A stretch of 64,000 bases of DNA from JALORV01 sp963780715 (GCA_963780715.1 CAWADK010000015.1:1-64000); one strand, 5' to 3'. Counted from the first letter of the stretch, positions 42,604 to 51,968 are shown. Numbers and translations are program-made. Notes: a model not told the origin generated them from the sequence alone.

Positions 42604-43179
42604 ATGAAGATCACTGTCAAACCGCTGACCCCGGAACGATGGCCCGATTTCGAGACCGTCTTCAATGCGAAGGGGTGCTCGATCGCGCGCGGCTGCTGGT
42701 GCATGTTCTACCGGGAGAGCGGCAAGCCGATGCCAGCCGCCGGCGCCAGTCTGCGGGATACGCGCCGACGCCGCATGAAGGCGCTGACGGCGGCCGGTCC
42801 GCCGCCGGGTCTCATCGGTTACCACGGGAAAGTGCCTGTCGGCTGGATCTGCCTCGGGCAGCGCGCCGCGTTCGCGCGACTGCGGCGCTCGCCGGTAATG
42901 AAGCCGGTCGACGGCCAGCCCGTGTGGTCGATCGTGTGTTTCGTTGTTCCGTCGGAGTACCGGCGCCAGGGTGTGGCCAGCGCGTTGCTCGCGGGCGCGG
43001 TTCGCTATGCGCGGCAGTGCGGCGCCACGCTGCTGGAGGCCTATCCGGTGGACAAGGCCGAGCCTGTGCGCGATGAGTTTCTCTGGTTCGGAACGAAGTC
43101 GATGTTCGACGTGGCCGGGTTCAAGGAAGTGGCGCGGCGCAAGCTGCAGCGGCCGATCGTGAGGCTGCACATCGGCTAG
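42604..43179 (+). CDS. GNAT family N-acetyltransferase
   Basis: This is a 191-residue acetyltransferase. The N-terminal half (FNAKGCSIARGCWCMFYRESG) has a Cys-rich segment seen in one GNAT subgroup. The acetyl-CoA loop is PSEYRRQGVASALLAGAVRYA, and ALLEAYPVDK-like and GFKEVARRKLQRPIVRL segments follow. The substrate is unknown. I chose the ATG at 42604; longer in-frame starts overlap the MAPEG gene. Confidence 0.87.
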   Translation: MKITVKPLTPERWPDFETVFNAKGCSIARGCWCMFYRESGKPMPAAGASLRDTRRRRMKALTAAGPPPGLIGYHGKVPVGWICLGQRAAFARLRRSPVMKPVDGQPVWSIVCFVVPSEYRRQGVASALLAGAVRYARQCGATLLEAYPVDKAEPVRDEFLWFGTKSMFDVAGFKEVARRKLQRPIVRLHIG

Positions 43180-43290
43180 CGCCAACTGTGCGGTAAGCGT
43201 GCTCGCGACTCCTCGCTCGAGCGCGTGACTCGGACGACGCTCGCAGCGAGCTTCGAGCGCTCCCGCGCGAACTGAAAGGACGGCGCTACC

Positions 43291-43569
43291 GTGGAATTCG
43301 GCGATCTCCTTGGCATCTTCATTCAATGGCCCTGGCTCGCGCTGGTGCCGATTGCGGCATTCGGAGTGCTCTACGCGCATTCGCGTGCCGGCAGTGCGCT
43401 GGCCGCCGCCTTGGCATGGCTGGGCTACCTGCCTTACGAATACGCAATGAAGCTGCGCTGGCTGTGCTCGGGGGAATGCAATATCCGCGTGGATCTGCTT
43501 GTGCTGTACCCGCTTCTGCTGCTCGTTTCGCTGATCGCGCTCTGGCGCGGCCTACGGAGCCGCAGGTGA
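43291..43569 (+). CDS. Small membrane protein
   Basis: This 92-residue protein has about three membrane segments (WPWLALVPIAAFGVLYA; LAAALAWLGYLPYEYAM; LLVLYPLLLLVSLIALW), a Cys pair in WLCSGECNIRVD and a basic end RSRR. I do not recognise the family. The GTG start at 43291 has AAAGGA about nine bases upstream. The gap before it (111 bases) has no other feature. It is followed by tag after 28 bases. Confidence 0.7.
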   Translation: MEFGDLLGIFIQWPWLALVPIAAFGVLYAHSRAGSALAAALAWLGYLPYEYAMKLRWLCSGECNIRVDLLVLYPLLLLVSLIALWRGLRSRR

Positions 43570-43597
43570 CTCGACGGGCGGTGGCGCGGAACTCAAC

Positions 43598-44170
43598 ATG
43601 ACGATTCGCTGCGCATGGTGTGGCGTCGATCCGCTCTACGTCGCCTATCACGACGAGGAGTGGGGCGTTGCGGTTCACGATGATCGAGCGCTCTTTGAGA
43701 TGCTGTGTCTCGAGGGCGCTCAGGCAGGGCTCAGCTGGATCACGATCCTGCGCAAACGAGCCAGCTACCGGCGCGCGTTCAGGGACTTCGATCCGCACGC
43801 CGTCGCCAGGTTCAGGGAGCGCGACATCGAACGCCTGCTCGGCGATCCGGGGATCGTGCGCAACCGCCTGAAGGTCGAGTCGGTCGTACGCAATGCCAAG
43901 GGAGTGATCGCAATCCAGGAGCAGCATGGCACGCTCGACCACTTCCTGTGGCGCTATGTCGACCATCGACCGCGGCAAAACGCCAGGCATTCGATGCGGG
44001 ACGTTCCGGCCCGAACAGAAGTGTCTGACAGCATGAGTCGCGATCTCAAAAAGCTGGGATTCAATTTCGTCGGCTCGACGATCTGCTATGCGTTCATGCA
44101 GGCGGTCGGCATGGTCAACGACCACACGGTCGATTGCTTCCGGCACGCAGAACTCGCGGCCGGACAATAG
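43598..44170 (+). CDS. tag: DNA-3-methyladenine glycosylase I
   Basis: This 190-residue repair glycosylase removes 3-methyladenine from DNA. The N-terminus RCAWCGVDPLYVAYHDEEWGVAVHDD contains zinc ligands CAWC and the conserved YHDEEWG. LEGAQAGLSWITILRKR and GFNFVGSTICYAFMQAVGMVNDH are family blocks, and a DCFRH segment supplies the second zinc half. It is intact and of normal length. It is the last gene of the small-gene run. Confidence 0.94.
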   Translation: MTIRCAWCGVDPLYVAYHDEEWGVAVHDDRALFEMLCLEGAQAGLSWITILRKRASYRRAFRDFDPHAVARFRERDIERLLGDPGIVRNRLKVESVVRNAKGVIAIQEQHGTLDHFLWRYVDHRPRQNARHSMRDVPARTEVSDSMSRDLKKLGFNFVGSTICYAFMQAVGMVNDHTVDCFRHAELAAGQ

Positions 44171-44504
44171 GCGTTACGGGCGACGTGTCCTGGAAACTGC
44201 CTTCGGACCTGAACGGTGCAGCGCAATGCTCCAAAAGGATGTCTTGTGCGCTGAAACCCCTGTGATAGACTGCCCAGCCAACTAGATAGATGCAGCCGGT
44301 GCTTGCTGACGCGCCCGGGCTGCCAGGGTTGCCGGAAGGTTCGATTCCGCGCACAGCCGGCTCCAAGAACGACAAGATCGCCGACTTCCGCGGACTGCGC
44401 GCTCCGAAGTTTTTTCAGGCCATTGATCGCGTTTCCGCGTCTGCGCACAGCGTTTCTGCGCCGGTTGCGATATCCGCGGTCACTGGTACTCCACATTGGA
44501 GATC
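44171..44504. other. tag-scpB intergenic region (334 bases)
   Basis: This region has no gene that I can support. It contains a promoter candidate near 44244-44271 and then about 230 bases of probable scpB leader. A GGTTCGATTCC stretch near 44337 looks like a tRNA T-loop but does not fold as one. Confidence 0.5.
44244..44271 (+). promoter_or_regulatory. Candidate scpB-rluB promoter
   Basis: TTGTGC (44244-44249) is followed after 16 bases by TAGACT (44266-44271), with an extended TG at 44263-44264. It is a reasonable sigma-70-type match judged by eye. Confidence 0.4.
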
Positions 44505-45197
44505 ATGAATACTCAAGAGGCCAAGGTCGTCCTCGAGGCCGCACTGCTCACTGCCGAGCAGCCGCTCGCCATCGGGGATATGCGACGTCTGTTCAACGAC
44601 GAAATCAACGCTGACACTCTGCGTGCATTGCTCGATGAGCTGCGCACGGACTGGGACGGTCGTGGCGTGGAACTGGTTGCCCTCGCGTCCGGATGGCGCT
44701 TCCAGAGCGCTTCATCGATGCGCTCCTACCTGGAGCGCATGCACCCCGAAAAGGCGCCCAAGTATTCGCGTGCTGTCCTGGAGACACTGGCAATCATTGC
44801 CTACCGGCAGCCGGTGACGCGTGGCGACATCGAGGAAATCCGCGGTGTCACCGTGTCGAGCCCTGTCATCAAGACACTCGAGGAGCGAGGCTGGGTTGAA
44901 GTCATCGGCCACCGCGAAGCCCCGGGTCGTCCGGCGCTCTTTGCGACGACCAAGGCGTTCCTCGATGACCTGGGCTTGCGTTCGCTGGAGGAACTGCCGG
45001 CCCTCGAGGACGGTACGACCGTGGCGCCTGAGTTCGAGCTTCAGTTCTCCGAGTTGACGCGCAGCGATCCGCTGGCCGTCGACTCTCCTGTGCAGGACGG
45101 CGTGTTGCCGGAGCCTGCGACCTTTGCGGCGGCGGACGCCGAGCTCTCCGCTGATCCCGCACCTTCCCCGACCGACTCGGCGCCGACCCCCGCCTAG
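44505..45197 (+). CDS. scpB: Segregation and condensation protein ScpB
   Basis: This 230-residue kleisin-associated winged-helix protein works with SMC and ScpA in chromosome condensation. The family core is LEAALLTAEQPLAIGDMRRLF, ETLAIIAYRQPVTRGDIEEIRGV and TLEERGWVEVIGHREAPGRPALF. A Pro/Ala/Asp-rich tail ends SAPTPA. The ATG at 44505 has GGAG just upstream. It is followed after 11 bases by rluB, the standard order in Burkholderiales; scpA is not in the window. Confidence 0.94.
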   Translation: MNTQEAKVVLEAALLTAEQPLAIGDMRRLFNDEINADTLRALLDELRTDWDGRGVELVALASGWRFQSASSMRSYLERMHPEKAPKYSRAVLETLAIIAYRQPVTRGDIEEIRGVTVSSPVIKTLEERGWVEVIGHREAPGRPALFATTKAFLDDLGLRSLEELPALEDGTTVAPEFELQFSELTRSDPLAVDSPVQDGVLPEPATFAAADAELSADPAPSPTDSAPTPA

Positions 45198-45208
45198 CCT
45201 CAACCCCG

Positions 45209-46815
45209 ATGAACTCCATACCCAACCCCGAAGACGACCAGAACCGACCCGGTTCGCTGGCAACTGATCCTGAGTCACGGGGTGCAAGCCCTCGCCCGGG
45301 TGACCATGGCGACGAGGGCGAGGACGTGATGCCAGGCGACGTGAACGGCAACGTCATGTCACCTCAGGAACGCACCGAACGCGAGCGGGGGGACGAGACG
45401 CCGCGCCAGCGCGGTCCGGGCGGGCGCCGCCGCCGTGGCCGTGGCGGTCGTGGCGACGGCGACGCGAGCGCCCGCGCAGACCAACACCACACCGAACTTG
45501 GCAAACTCCGCGCAGAGCTTGGCCAATGACGCTCCGGGCACGGTCACTACAGCGCCGGAGGCAGCGGCGCTGCCGTTGGTGGGCGAAGGCGACGAAATCA
45601 ACCCGGCCGCGATGGCGGACGCAGCACTGCCGCGCGAATTGCTCGAGCGCGGTCGTCGTGCCGCAAAGCAGGCGCTCAATGCGCAGTCGGAGAAGCTGCA
45701 CAAGGTTCTGGCCGATGCCGGCATCGGCTCCCGGCGTGACATGGAAGAACTGATCATCGCCGGGCGTGTGTCGGTCAATGGCGAGCCGGCGCACATCGGC
45801 CAACGCGTGATGCCGAACGACCAGGTGAAGGTCAACGGCAGGCCGTTGCAGCGGCGCGTAGCCGGCGGACGGCCTCCGCGCGTGCTGCTGTATCACAAGC
45901 CGGTCGGCGAAATCGTCACGCAGGACGATCCGGGCGAGCGCCCCACCGTTTTCGAGAAGTTGCCCAAGGTCTCCGGGGGTCGCTGGGTGGCAGTGGGCCG
46001 GCTGGACCTGAACACCGAGGGCCTAATCCTTTTCACGACGTCGGGTGAGCTTGGCCAACCGGCTGATGCACCCGCGCTACGAGGTCGACCGCGAGTACGC
46101 GGTGCGTGTGCTGGGCGAACTGACCGAGCAGCAGCGCCAGCAGCTGCTCGACGGCGTGCAGCTCGAGGACGGCCCGGCCAAGTTCAGCAAGGTCGAGGAC
46201 GCCGGCGGCCAGGGCGTCAATCACTGGTACCGGGTGGCGCTCGCCGAAGGGCGCAATCGCGAAGTGCGCCGCATTTTCGATGCGATCGGACTGACGGTCA
46301 GCCGCCTGATCCGCATCCGTTTCGGCGCGATCCAGCTGCCGCGCACGCTGGCCCGTGGCCGGTTCTACGAGCTGGCGCCCGAATGGGTACAGGCCTGGGT
46401 GCACGACCTGGGCATGTCGATCGACGAGGTGCGTAGCCGCGGCCCCGGCCAGCAGCACGCTGGCAAGGGCGGGCGTGGCAAGGGCGGACCGAAAAACCGC
46501 GGACGCCCCCAAGGGCCGGGGCAGGGCTTCGGCCAGGGCCAGCCCTTCAACCAGAGCCAGAGCTACAGCCCGATCAGCGGCTACGGCCAGAGCCAGGGCT
46601 ATGGTCAGGGTCAGGGCCAGGGCCAGCGCCCGGGTCAGGGCTACGGACAGGGCCCAGGGCAGGGTCGCGGCAGGGGCAAGCCGCAAGCCAATCGCCCGCC
46701 GAAGCAGCCGGATCCCATGACGAGCAGCGTCAATTACATCGCGGCGGGCCACGGGCTGCCCAACAACGGGCGGCCGGCACGGTTCAAACGCGGCAAGCCG
46801 CAGCGCGGCTACTAG
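45209..46815 (+). pseudogene. rluB: 23S rRNA pseudouridine synthase RluB, two frameshifts
   Basis: This is the RluB/RsuA-family enzyme that makes pseudouridine in 23S rRNA. The N-terminal Arg/Gly extension (RRRRGRGGRGDG) reads from 45209. The S4 domain (KVLADAGIGSRRDMEELI) and catalytic GRLDLNTEGLILFT are in a second frame, reached by one extra base between 45430 and 45525. At 46051-46052 an extra T in GAGCTTGGCC shifts the frame again, after which ANRLMHPRYEVDREYAVRVL continues. The C-terminus is a low-complexity Gly/Gln tail (46501-46690). Both shifts restore conserved sequence, so indel errors are likely. Confidence 0.88.
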
Positions 46816-46846
46816 GCTAGCCCGAGCCGGACGGCCCCGACCGCGC

Positions 46847-46875
46847 TTGTTGCAGCGCGGTTCCACCCCTATAAT
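46847..46875 (+). promoter_or_regulatory. Promoter of the rimP-nusA-infB operon
   Basis: TTGTTG (46847-46852) and a perfect TATAAT (46870-46875) are separated by 17 bases. This is the best sigma-70 promoter match in the window and sits just after rluB, with about 180 bases of leader before rimP. Confidence 0.8.
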
Positions 46876-46898
46876 GCGCGGTTGCCGAAGTGCGCGCC

Positions 46899-46913
46899 GA
46901 TCGAGATTCGATC
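46899..46913 (+). other. Hairpin in the rimP leader
   Basis: GATCGA and TCGATC flank a three-base loop early in the leader. With the GTTGAATTCAAC palindrome (46958-46969) and the terminator hairpin downstream, it forms a structured leader. Confidence 0.45.
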
Positions 46914-46971
46914 AGGCGGGCGTCGGTTGCGCGGTCCAGCAGTTTCCGCGCAAGCCTGTTGAATTCAACGG

Positions 46972-46994
46972 ATGGGCTCTTGAGCCCATTTTTT
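46972..46994 (+). terminator. Intrinsic terminator/attenuator in the rimP leader
   Basis: ATGGGCTC (46972-46979) pairs with GAGCCCAT (46982-46989) and is followed by a run of five T. It lies between the operon promoter and rimP, so it would end transcripts before the first gene unless read through, an attenuator arrangement like the rimP leader described in other proteobacteria. Confidence 0.75.
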
Positions 46995-47061
46995 ATTTCC
47001 GGGCTGGTTTTGATCAAGGCCCGGCAGGCGATACGCCGCGCCGGACTGGGGTGAGCGGGCG

Positions 47062-47642
47062 ATGGCAGGTGTGGCAGCGGGCGTGGCAGGGACGATCGAG
47101 CGAACGGTCGAAGGGCTCGGATACGAGTTCGTCGATGTCGAGCGACTGGCCGGCGGGTTGCTCAGAGTCACGATCGATCGCGAAGGTGGCATAGGACTCA
47201 CGGACTGTGAGCGCGTGAGCCGGCAGCTCACGCACCTGTTCGCAGTCGAGGATGTCGACTACGCGCGCCTCGAGGTGTCGTCGCCCGGGCTTGACCGGCC
47301 ATTGAAGCGGGCACGGGACTACGAGCGGTTCGCCGGGTCGGAAATCCAGGTGCAGCTGTATGCACCGCTGGCAACGGCGGGAGGCCGCAAGCGATTGCAG
47401 GGTCGGCTGCTCGAAGTGGGTGGCGCGGCTGGAAACGAACGGGTGCGCCTGGAACTGGTGCCCGAAGTCGCAGCGAAGAGCCCGGCCCGGAACGCGGCCG
47501 GACGCAGACGAAGAAGGCTGGCGCAAAGCGCAAGGCCAGCGAGGTTAATGCGGCAGGCGTGGTGGTGGAGTTTTCGCTGGCCGATGTGGACAAAGCGAAG
47601 TTAGTGCCTGAGTTGAACTTCAGGGGCGGGAGCAAGGAGTAG
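47062..47642 (+). CDS. rimP: Ribosome maturation factor RimP, frameshifted near the C-terminus
   Basis: RimP helps 30S subunit assembly. The N-terminal two-thirds (EGLGYEFVDVERLAGGLLRVTID; DYARLEVSSPGLDRPLKRARDY) reads from 47062. The normal ending (VVVEFSLADVDKAKLVPELN, then FRGGSKE and TAG at 47640-47642) is in another frame, so one base is missing near 47480-47500. As read, the ORF goes on to 47604 with an unrelated Arg/Trp tail. The Lys-rich KKAGAKRKAS linker marks the break. It is the first gene of the nusA-infB operon, six bases before nusA. A sequence error is likely. Confidence 0.85.
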
Positions 47643-47648
47643 ACCGCG

Positions 47649-49151
47649 ATGAGCCGAGAAATTCTGCTGCTGGTGGATGCGCTGGCGCGCGAGAAGAACG
47701 TGCCGAAGGAGACTGTCTTCGGCGCGCTCGAGGCCGCGCTGGCGATGGCCTCGAAGAAGCTGTTCGCCGAGGAAGACGTCGACATCCGCGTTGCGGTCGA
47801 CCGCGAATCGGGCGAATACGATGCCTATCGCCGCTGGCTGGTCGTGCCCGACGAGGCAGGCCTGCAGGAGCCTGGTCACCAGGTCATCCTCTCCGATGCG
47901 CGCGAGGACGATCCTGAAATCGAGGTCGGCGACAGCATCGAGGAACTGATCGAGAACGTCGACAAGGAAAAGACGCTGGGCCGGCGCTTCGCTCAGGACA
48001 CCAAGCAGGTCATCCTGCAGAAGATCCGCGACGCCGAGCGCGAACAGCTGCTGTCGGACTTCCTGGCGCGCGGCGATCAGATCGTCAGCGGCACGATCAA
48101 GCGCATGGACAAGGGCGACGCGATCGTCGAGATCGGCAAGGTCGAGGCCCGGCTGCCGCGCGGCGACATGATCCCGAAGGAGAACCTTCGCATCGGCGAC
48201 CGCGTGCGAGCCTTCGTGCAGAAGATCGACCGGCTGGCGCGCGGTCCGCAGGTGATCCTGTCGCGCACCTCGCCCGAGTTTCTGATGAAGCTCTTTGAAT
48301 TCGAAGTGCCTGAGATCGAGCAGGGGCTGCTGGTCATCAAGTCCGCGGCGCGCGACCCGGGCGTGCGGGCCAAGATCGCGGTATGGACCAACGACCGCCG
48401 TATCGACCCGATCGGCACCTGCGTCGGCATGCGCGGCTCGCGAGTCCAGGCGGTGACGAACGAACTCGCGGGCGAGCGCGTCGACATCGTGCTGTGGTCG
48501 GACGACCCGGCGCAATTCGTCATCGGCGCGCTGGCGCCGGCGAATGTCAGCTCGATCGTCGTCGACGAGGACAAGCACGCGATGGACGTCGTGGTCGACG
48601 AGGACAACCTCGCGATCGCGATCGGCCGCAGCGGCCAGAACGTGCGGCTGGCCTCGGAACTCACCGGCTGGCAGATCAACATCATGACGGCCGATGAATC
48701 CGCGCAGAAGCAGGAAAGCGAGCAGGTCGGCGTGCGCCAGACCTTCATCGAGAAGCTGGATGTCGACGAGGAGATCGCCAACATCCTGATCCAGGAAGGC
48801 TTCTCGACGCTCGAGGAAATCGCGTACGTGCCGGTCAACGAACTGATGGAGATCGAGGCGTTCGACGAAGAGACGGTCGAGGAACTCCGCAGCCGCGCCC
48901 GCAATGCGCTGCTGACCGAGGCGATCAAGCGCGAAGAGAACCTTGAGCAGGCCGAGAAGGACCTGCTCGACCTCGAGGACATGGATGCTGATCTGGCGGC
49001 CAAGCTGGCGGAGAACTCGATCCGTACGCGCGATGACCTTGGCGAACTCGCAGTCGACGAGTTGACCGAGTTGACCGGCATCGACGATGAGCGTGCCAGG
49101 CGCCTGATCATGGCGGCGCGCGCCCATTGGTTCGAGTCGGCGGAGCAGTAA
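47649..49151 (+). CDS. nusA: Transcription elongation/termination factor NusA
   Basis: This 500-residue protein binds RNA polymerase and nascent RNA. The N-terminal domain starts SREILLLVDALAREKNVPKE. An S1 domain (SGTIKRMDKGDAIVEIGKVE) and two KH domains (CVGMRGSRVQAVTNELAGE; AIGRSGQNVRLASELTGW) follow. The C-terminus has two acidic repeats (DVDEEIANILIQEGFSTLEEI; ADLAAKLAENSIRTRDDLGEL), as in E. coli. A good AAGGAG precedes the ATG. It is intact. Confidence 0.97.
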   Translation: MSREILLLVDALAREKNVPKETVFGALEAALAMASKKLFAEEDVDIRVAVDRESGEYDAYRRWLVVPDEAGLQEPGHQVILSDAREDDPEIEVGDSIEELIENVDKEKTLGRRFAQDTKQVILQKIRDAEREQLLSDFLARGDQIVSGTIKRMDKGDAIVEIGKVEARLPRGDMIPKENLRIGDRVRAFVQKIDRLARGPQVILSRTSPEFLMKLFEFEVPEIEQGLLVIKSAARDPGVRAKIAVWTNDRRIDPIGTCVGMRGSRVQAVTNELAGERVDIVLWSDDPAQFVIGALAPANVSSIVVDEDKHAMDVVVDEDNLAIAIGRSGQNVRLASELTGWQINIMTADESAQKQESEQVGVRQTFIEKLDVDEEIANILIQEGFSTLEEIAYVPVNELMEIEAFDEETVEELRSRARNALLTEAIKREENLEQAEKDLLDLEDMDADLAAKLAENSIRTRDDLGELAVDELTELTGIDDERARRLIMAARAHWFESAEQ

Positions 49152-49194
49152 TGGGCCGCTGAACGGCCTGGATTGAGCGGGAGCAAGGAGCGTT

Positions 49195-51924
49195 ATGGCA
49201 AGCATTACCGTGGCCCAGTTTGCGACGGAACTCAAGGTTCCGCCGCAGTTGCTGCTCGAGCAGCTGCGCGCGGCCGGTGTCGTCAAGAAGGCGGAAGAAG
49301 ACGCCCTCTCGGACGAGGACAAGGCACGCCTGCTGGAATCGCTGCGCAAGGCTCACGGCGCCGAGGCTCCCGAGAAGAAGAAGATCACGCTGACCCGCAA
49401 GCAGACGACCGAGATCAAGCAGGCCGATGCATCGGGCAAGGCACGCACGATCCAGGTCGAAGTTCGCAAGAAGCGCGTCTTCGTCAAGCGTGACGAGTCC
49501 GCGGTGGAAGCGGAAGTGCCAGCGCCGGTTGCCGCGCCGGTCATCGATGAGGCCGAGCTTGCCAAGCGCGAGGAAGAAGCGCGGCGTCAGGCCGAGTTCA
49601 CGGCGCGCCAGATGCAGGAAGCGCGCGAACGTGCCGAGCACGCACAGCGCGAGCTGGCCGCGGCGCACCAGAAGGAACAGCAGGACGTCGACGCGGCCCG
49701 CGAGCTCGAGGCCGCGGCAGCGGCGGAGCTCCTGCGCGCGGAACAGGCGCAACGCGACGCCGATCGCGCTGCCAAGGAAGCGGCCGACGCGCAGCAACGC
49801 GCGCGTCGCGCGGTCGAGGAAGAAGTCGCAGCTATCAAGTCCATGATGGCGGCGCCGAAGAAGGTCGCCAAGCCGGCCGAGCCGGCCACCGCGGGCACGC
49901 TGCACAAGCCGACCACAAAGCCTGAGGCCAAGCCAGGCGAGAAGAAGGACGAGAAGAAGCCGGGCGTCAAGGAAGTCAAGAGCGGCAAGCTCGCTTCCAG
50001 CTGGTCCGAGGAGCAGCAGAAGAAGCGTCAGCTGAAGACGCGAGGCGATACATCCGGCGGGACCGGCGCGTGGCGCGGGCCAAAGGGCCATCGCAAGCAC
50101 GGCCGTGACGAGTCCGAAGGTGCGCAGGCCGCGATGCCCGCCGAAGCGACGGTGCGCGATGTCTCCGTGCCCGAAACGATCACGGTGGCGGACCTGGCGC
50201 ACAAGATGTCTGTCAAGGCGGCCGAGGTCATCAAGGTGCTGATGAAGCTGGGCCAGATGGTGACGATCAACCAGGTGCTCGACCAGGACACGGCGATGAT
50301 CGTCGTTGGCGAACTGGGCCACAACGCGATCGCTGCCAAGCTCGACGACCCGGAGGCGATGCTCGCGGAAAGCGAAGCGACCGCAGCGACGTCTGCAGGT
50401 CCTGAGGCCGTTGCCGAGCCGCGCCCGCCGGTGGTCACGATCATGGGCCACGTCGACCATGGCAAGACTTCGCTGCTCGACTACATCCGTCGCACCAAGG
50501 TGGCAGCGGGCGAAGCGGGCGGGATCACGCAGCACATCGGCGCCTATCACGTCGAAACGCCGCGCGGGATCATCACCTTCCTCGACACGCCGGGCCACGA
50601 AGCGTTCACCGCGATGCGGGCACGCGGTGCGAAGGCGACCGACATCGTCATCCTGGTCGTCGCGGCCGATGACGGCGTGATGCCGCAGACCAAGGAGGCC
50701 ATCGCTCATGCGAAGGCCGCCGGCGTGCCGCTGGTCGTCGCGCTGAACAAGATCGACAAGCCGGAAGCGAATCTGGACCGCGTCAAGCAGGAACTGGTCG
50801 CCAACGGGGTCGTCCCCGAGGATTACGGCGGCGAGTCGCCATTCATCCCGGTCTCGGCCAAGACGGGCAAGGGCGTCGACGAACTTCTCGAGAACGTGCT
50901 GTTGCAGGCCGAGGTGCGCGAATTCAAGGCGGTTAAGGACGGGCCGGCCAAGGGACTCGTTATCGAATCGCAACTCGACAAGGGCCGCGGTCCTGTCGCG
51001 ACCGTGCTCGTTCAGAGCGGCACGCTGAAGCGCGGCGACGTCGTGCTCGCGGGCTCGAGCTTCGGCCGCGTGCGCGCGATGCTCGACGAGGCCGGCAAGC
51101 CGATCCAGGAGGCTGGTCCTTCGATCCCGGTCGAGATCCAGGGCCTGTCGGATGTGCCGGCCGCTGGCGACGAACTGATCGTGCTGGGTGACGAACGCAA
51201 GGCACGCGAGATCGCGCTGTACCGCCAGGGCAAGTTCCGCGACACCAAGCTCGCGAAGCAGCAGGCCGCCAAGCTCGAGAACATGTTCGAGAACATGGGT
51301 GAGGGCGCCGCGCGGACGTTGCCGCTGATCATCAAGGCCGACGTGCAGGGTTCGCAGGAGGCGCTGACCCACGCGCTGACGAAGCTTTCGACCGACGAGG
51401 TCAAGGTGCAGGTGGTGCACGCGCAGGTTGGCGGCATTACCGAAAGCGACGTCAACCTTGCGCTCGCATCCAAGGCCGTCATCATTGGCTTCAACGTGCG
51501 TGCCGACGTCTCGGCGCGGAAGCTCGCCGAAGGCAATGGCATCGACATTCGCTACTACAACATCATCTACGACGCAGTTGATGAGGTGAAGGCCGCGCTG
51601 TCGGGCCTGCTGGCGCCAGAGCAGCGCGAGCAGGTGCTGGGCCTGGTCCAGATCCGTCAGATCTTCCGCGTGCCGAAGATCGGTGCAGTGGCCGGGTGCA
51701 TGGTGGTGGACGGGGTCGTCAAGCGCACTGCCAGCGCGCGCCTGCTGCGCGACAACGTCGTCATCTGGACCGGCGAACTCGACTCGCTGAAACGCTTCAA
51801 GGATGACGTCAAGGAAGTCAAGGCCGGCTTCGAGTGCGGCCTTAGCCTGAAGGGCTACGACGACATCAAGGAAGGCGATCAACTGGAAATCTTCGAGGTC
51901 CAGGAAGTGGCTCGGACGCTTTGA
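49195..51924 (+). CDS. infB: Translation initiation factor IF-2
   Basis: This 909-residue GTPase brings initiator tRNA to the ribosome. The N-terminal IF2N domain (SITVAQFATELKVPPQLLLEQL) is followed by a long Lys/Ala/Glu-rich coiled segment (residues about 110-220). A second IF2N domain (VADLAHKMSVKAAEVIKVLM) and the G domain follow, with GHVDHGKTS, DTPGHEAF and NKIDKPE. Domain IV ends GDQLEIFEVQEVARTL. The leader GCGGGAGCAAGGAG is nearly identical to that of nusA. Two strong hairpins follow it before rbfA. Confidence 0.97.
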   Translation: MASITVAQFATELKVPPQLLLEQLRAAGVVKKAEEDALSDEDKARLLESLRKAHGAEAPEKKKITLTRKQTTEIKQADASGKARTIQVEVRKKRVFVKRDESAVEAEVPAPVAAPVIDEAELAKREEEARRQAEFTARQMQEARERAEHAQRELAAAHQKEQQDVDAARELEAAAAAELLRAEQAQRDADRAAKEAADAQQRARRAVEEEVAAIKSMMAAPKKVAKPAEPATAGTLHKPTTKPEAKPGEKKDEKKPGVKEVKSGKLASSWSEEQQKKRQLKTRGDTSGGTGAWRGPKGHRKHGRDESEGAQAAMPAEATVRDVSVPETITVADLAHKMSVKAAEVIKVLMKLGQMVTINQVLDQDTAMIVVGELGHNAIAAKLDDPEAMLAESEATAATSAGPEAVAEPRPPVVTIMGHVDHGKTSLLDYIRRTKVAAGEAGGITQHIGAYHVETPRGIITFLDTPGHEAFTAMRARGAKATDIVILVVAADDGVMPQTKEAIAHAKAAGVPLVVALNKIDKPEANLDRVKQELVANGVVPEDYGGESPFIPVSAKTGKGVDELLENVLLQAEVREFKAVKDGPAKGLVIESQLDKGRGPVATVLVQSGTLKRGDVVLAGSSFGRVRAMLDEAGKPIQEAGPSIPVEIQGLSDVPAAGDELIVLGDERKAREIALYRQGKFRDTKLAKQQAAKLENMFENMGEGAARTLPLIIKADVQGSQEALTHALTKLSTDEVKVQVVHAQVGGITESDVNLALASKAVIIGFNVRADVSARKLAEGNGIDIRYYNIIYDAVDEVKAALSGLLAPEQREQVLGLVQIRQIFRVPKIGAVAGCMVVDGVVKRTASARLLRDNVVIWTGELDSLKRFKDDVKEVKAGFECGLSLKGYDDIKEGDQLEIFEVQEVARTL

Positions 51925-51930
51925 CGGGGC

Positions 51931-51958
51931 GGGCAAAAGTACAAACCTACTTTTGCCC
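51931..51958 (+). other. Strong hairpin between infB and rbfA (first)
   Basis: Eleven-base arms GGGCAAAAGTA (51931-51941) and TACTTTTGCCC (51948-51958) pair perfectly over a six-base loop, directly after infB. No T tract follows, so RNA processing or stability control is more likely than termination. Confidence 0.7.
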
Positions 51959-51968
51959 GATCCAGTTT

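Noticed and set aside
39423..44170. Integron-style cassette array
   Set aside because: No integrase gene, no GTTRRRY core sites and no regular attC-like folds were found between the small genes by eye.
44320..44370. tRNA-like T-loop (GGTTCGATTCC) upstream of scpB
   Set aside because: The bases around it do not form a five-base T stem or an acceptor stem, and no D or anticodon arm could be placed.
49108..51936. Minus-strand open frame of about 940 codons opposite infB
   Set aside because: It is an antisense shadow of infB, rich in Leu, Arg and Asp without domain patterns.
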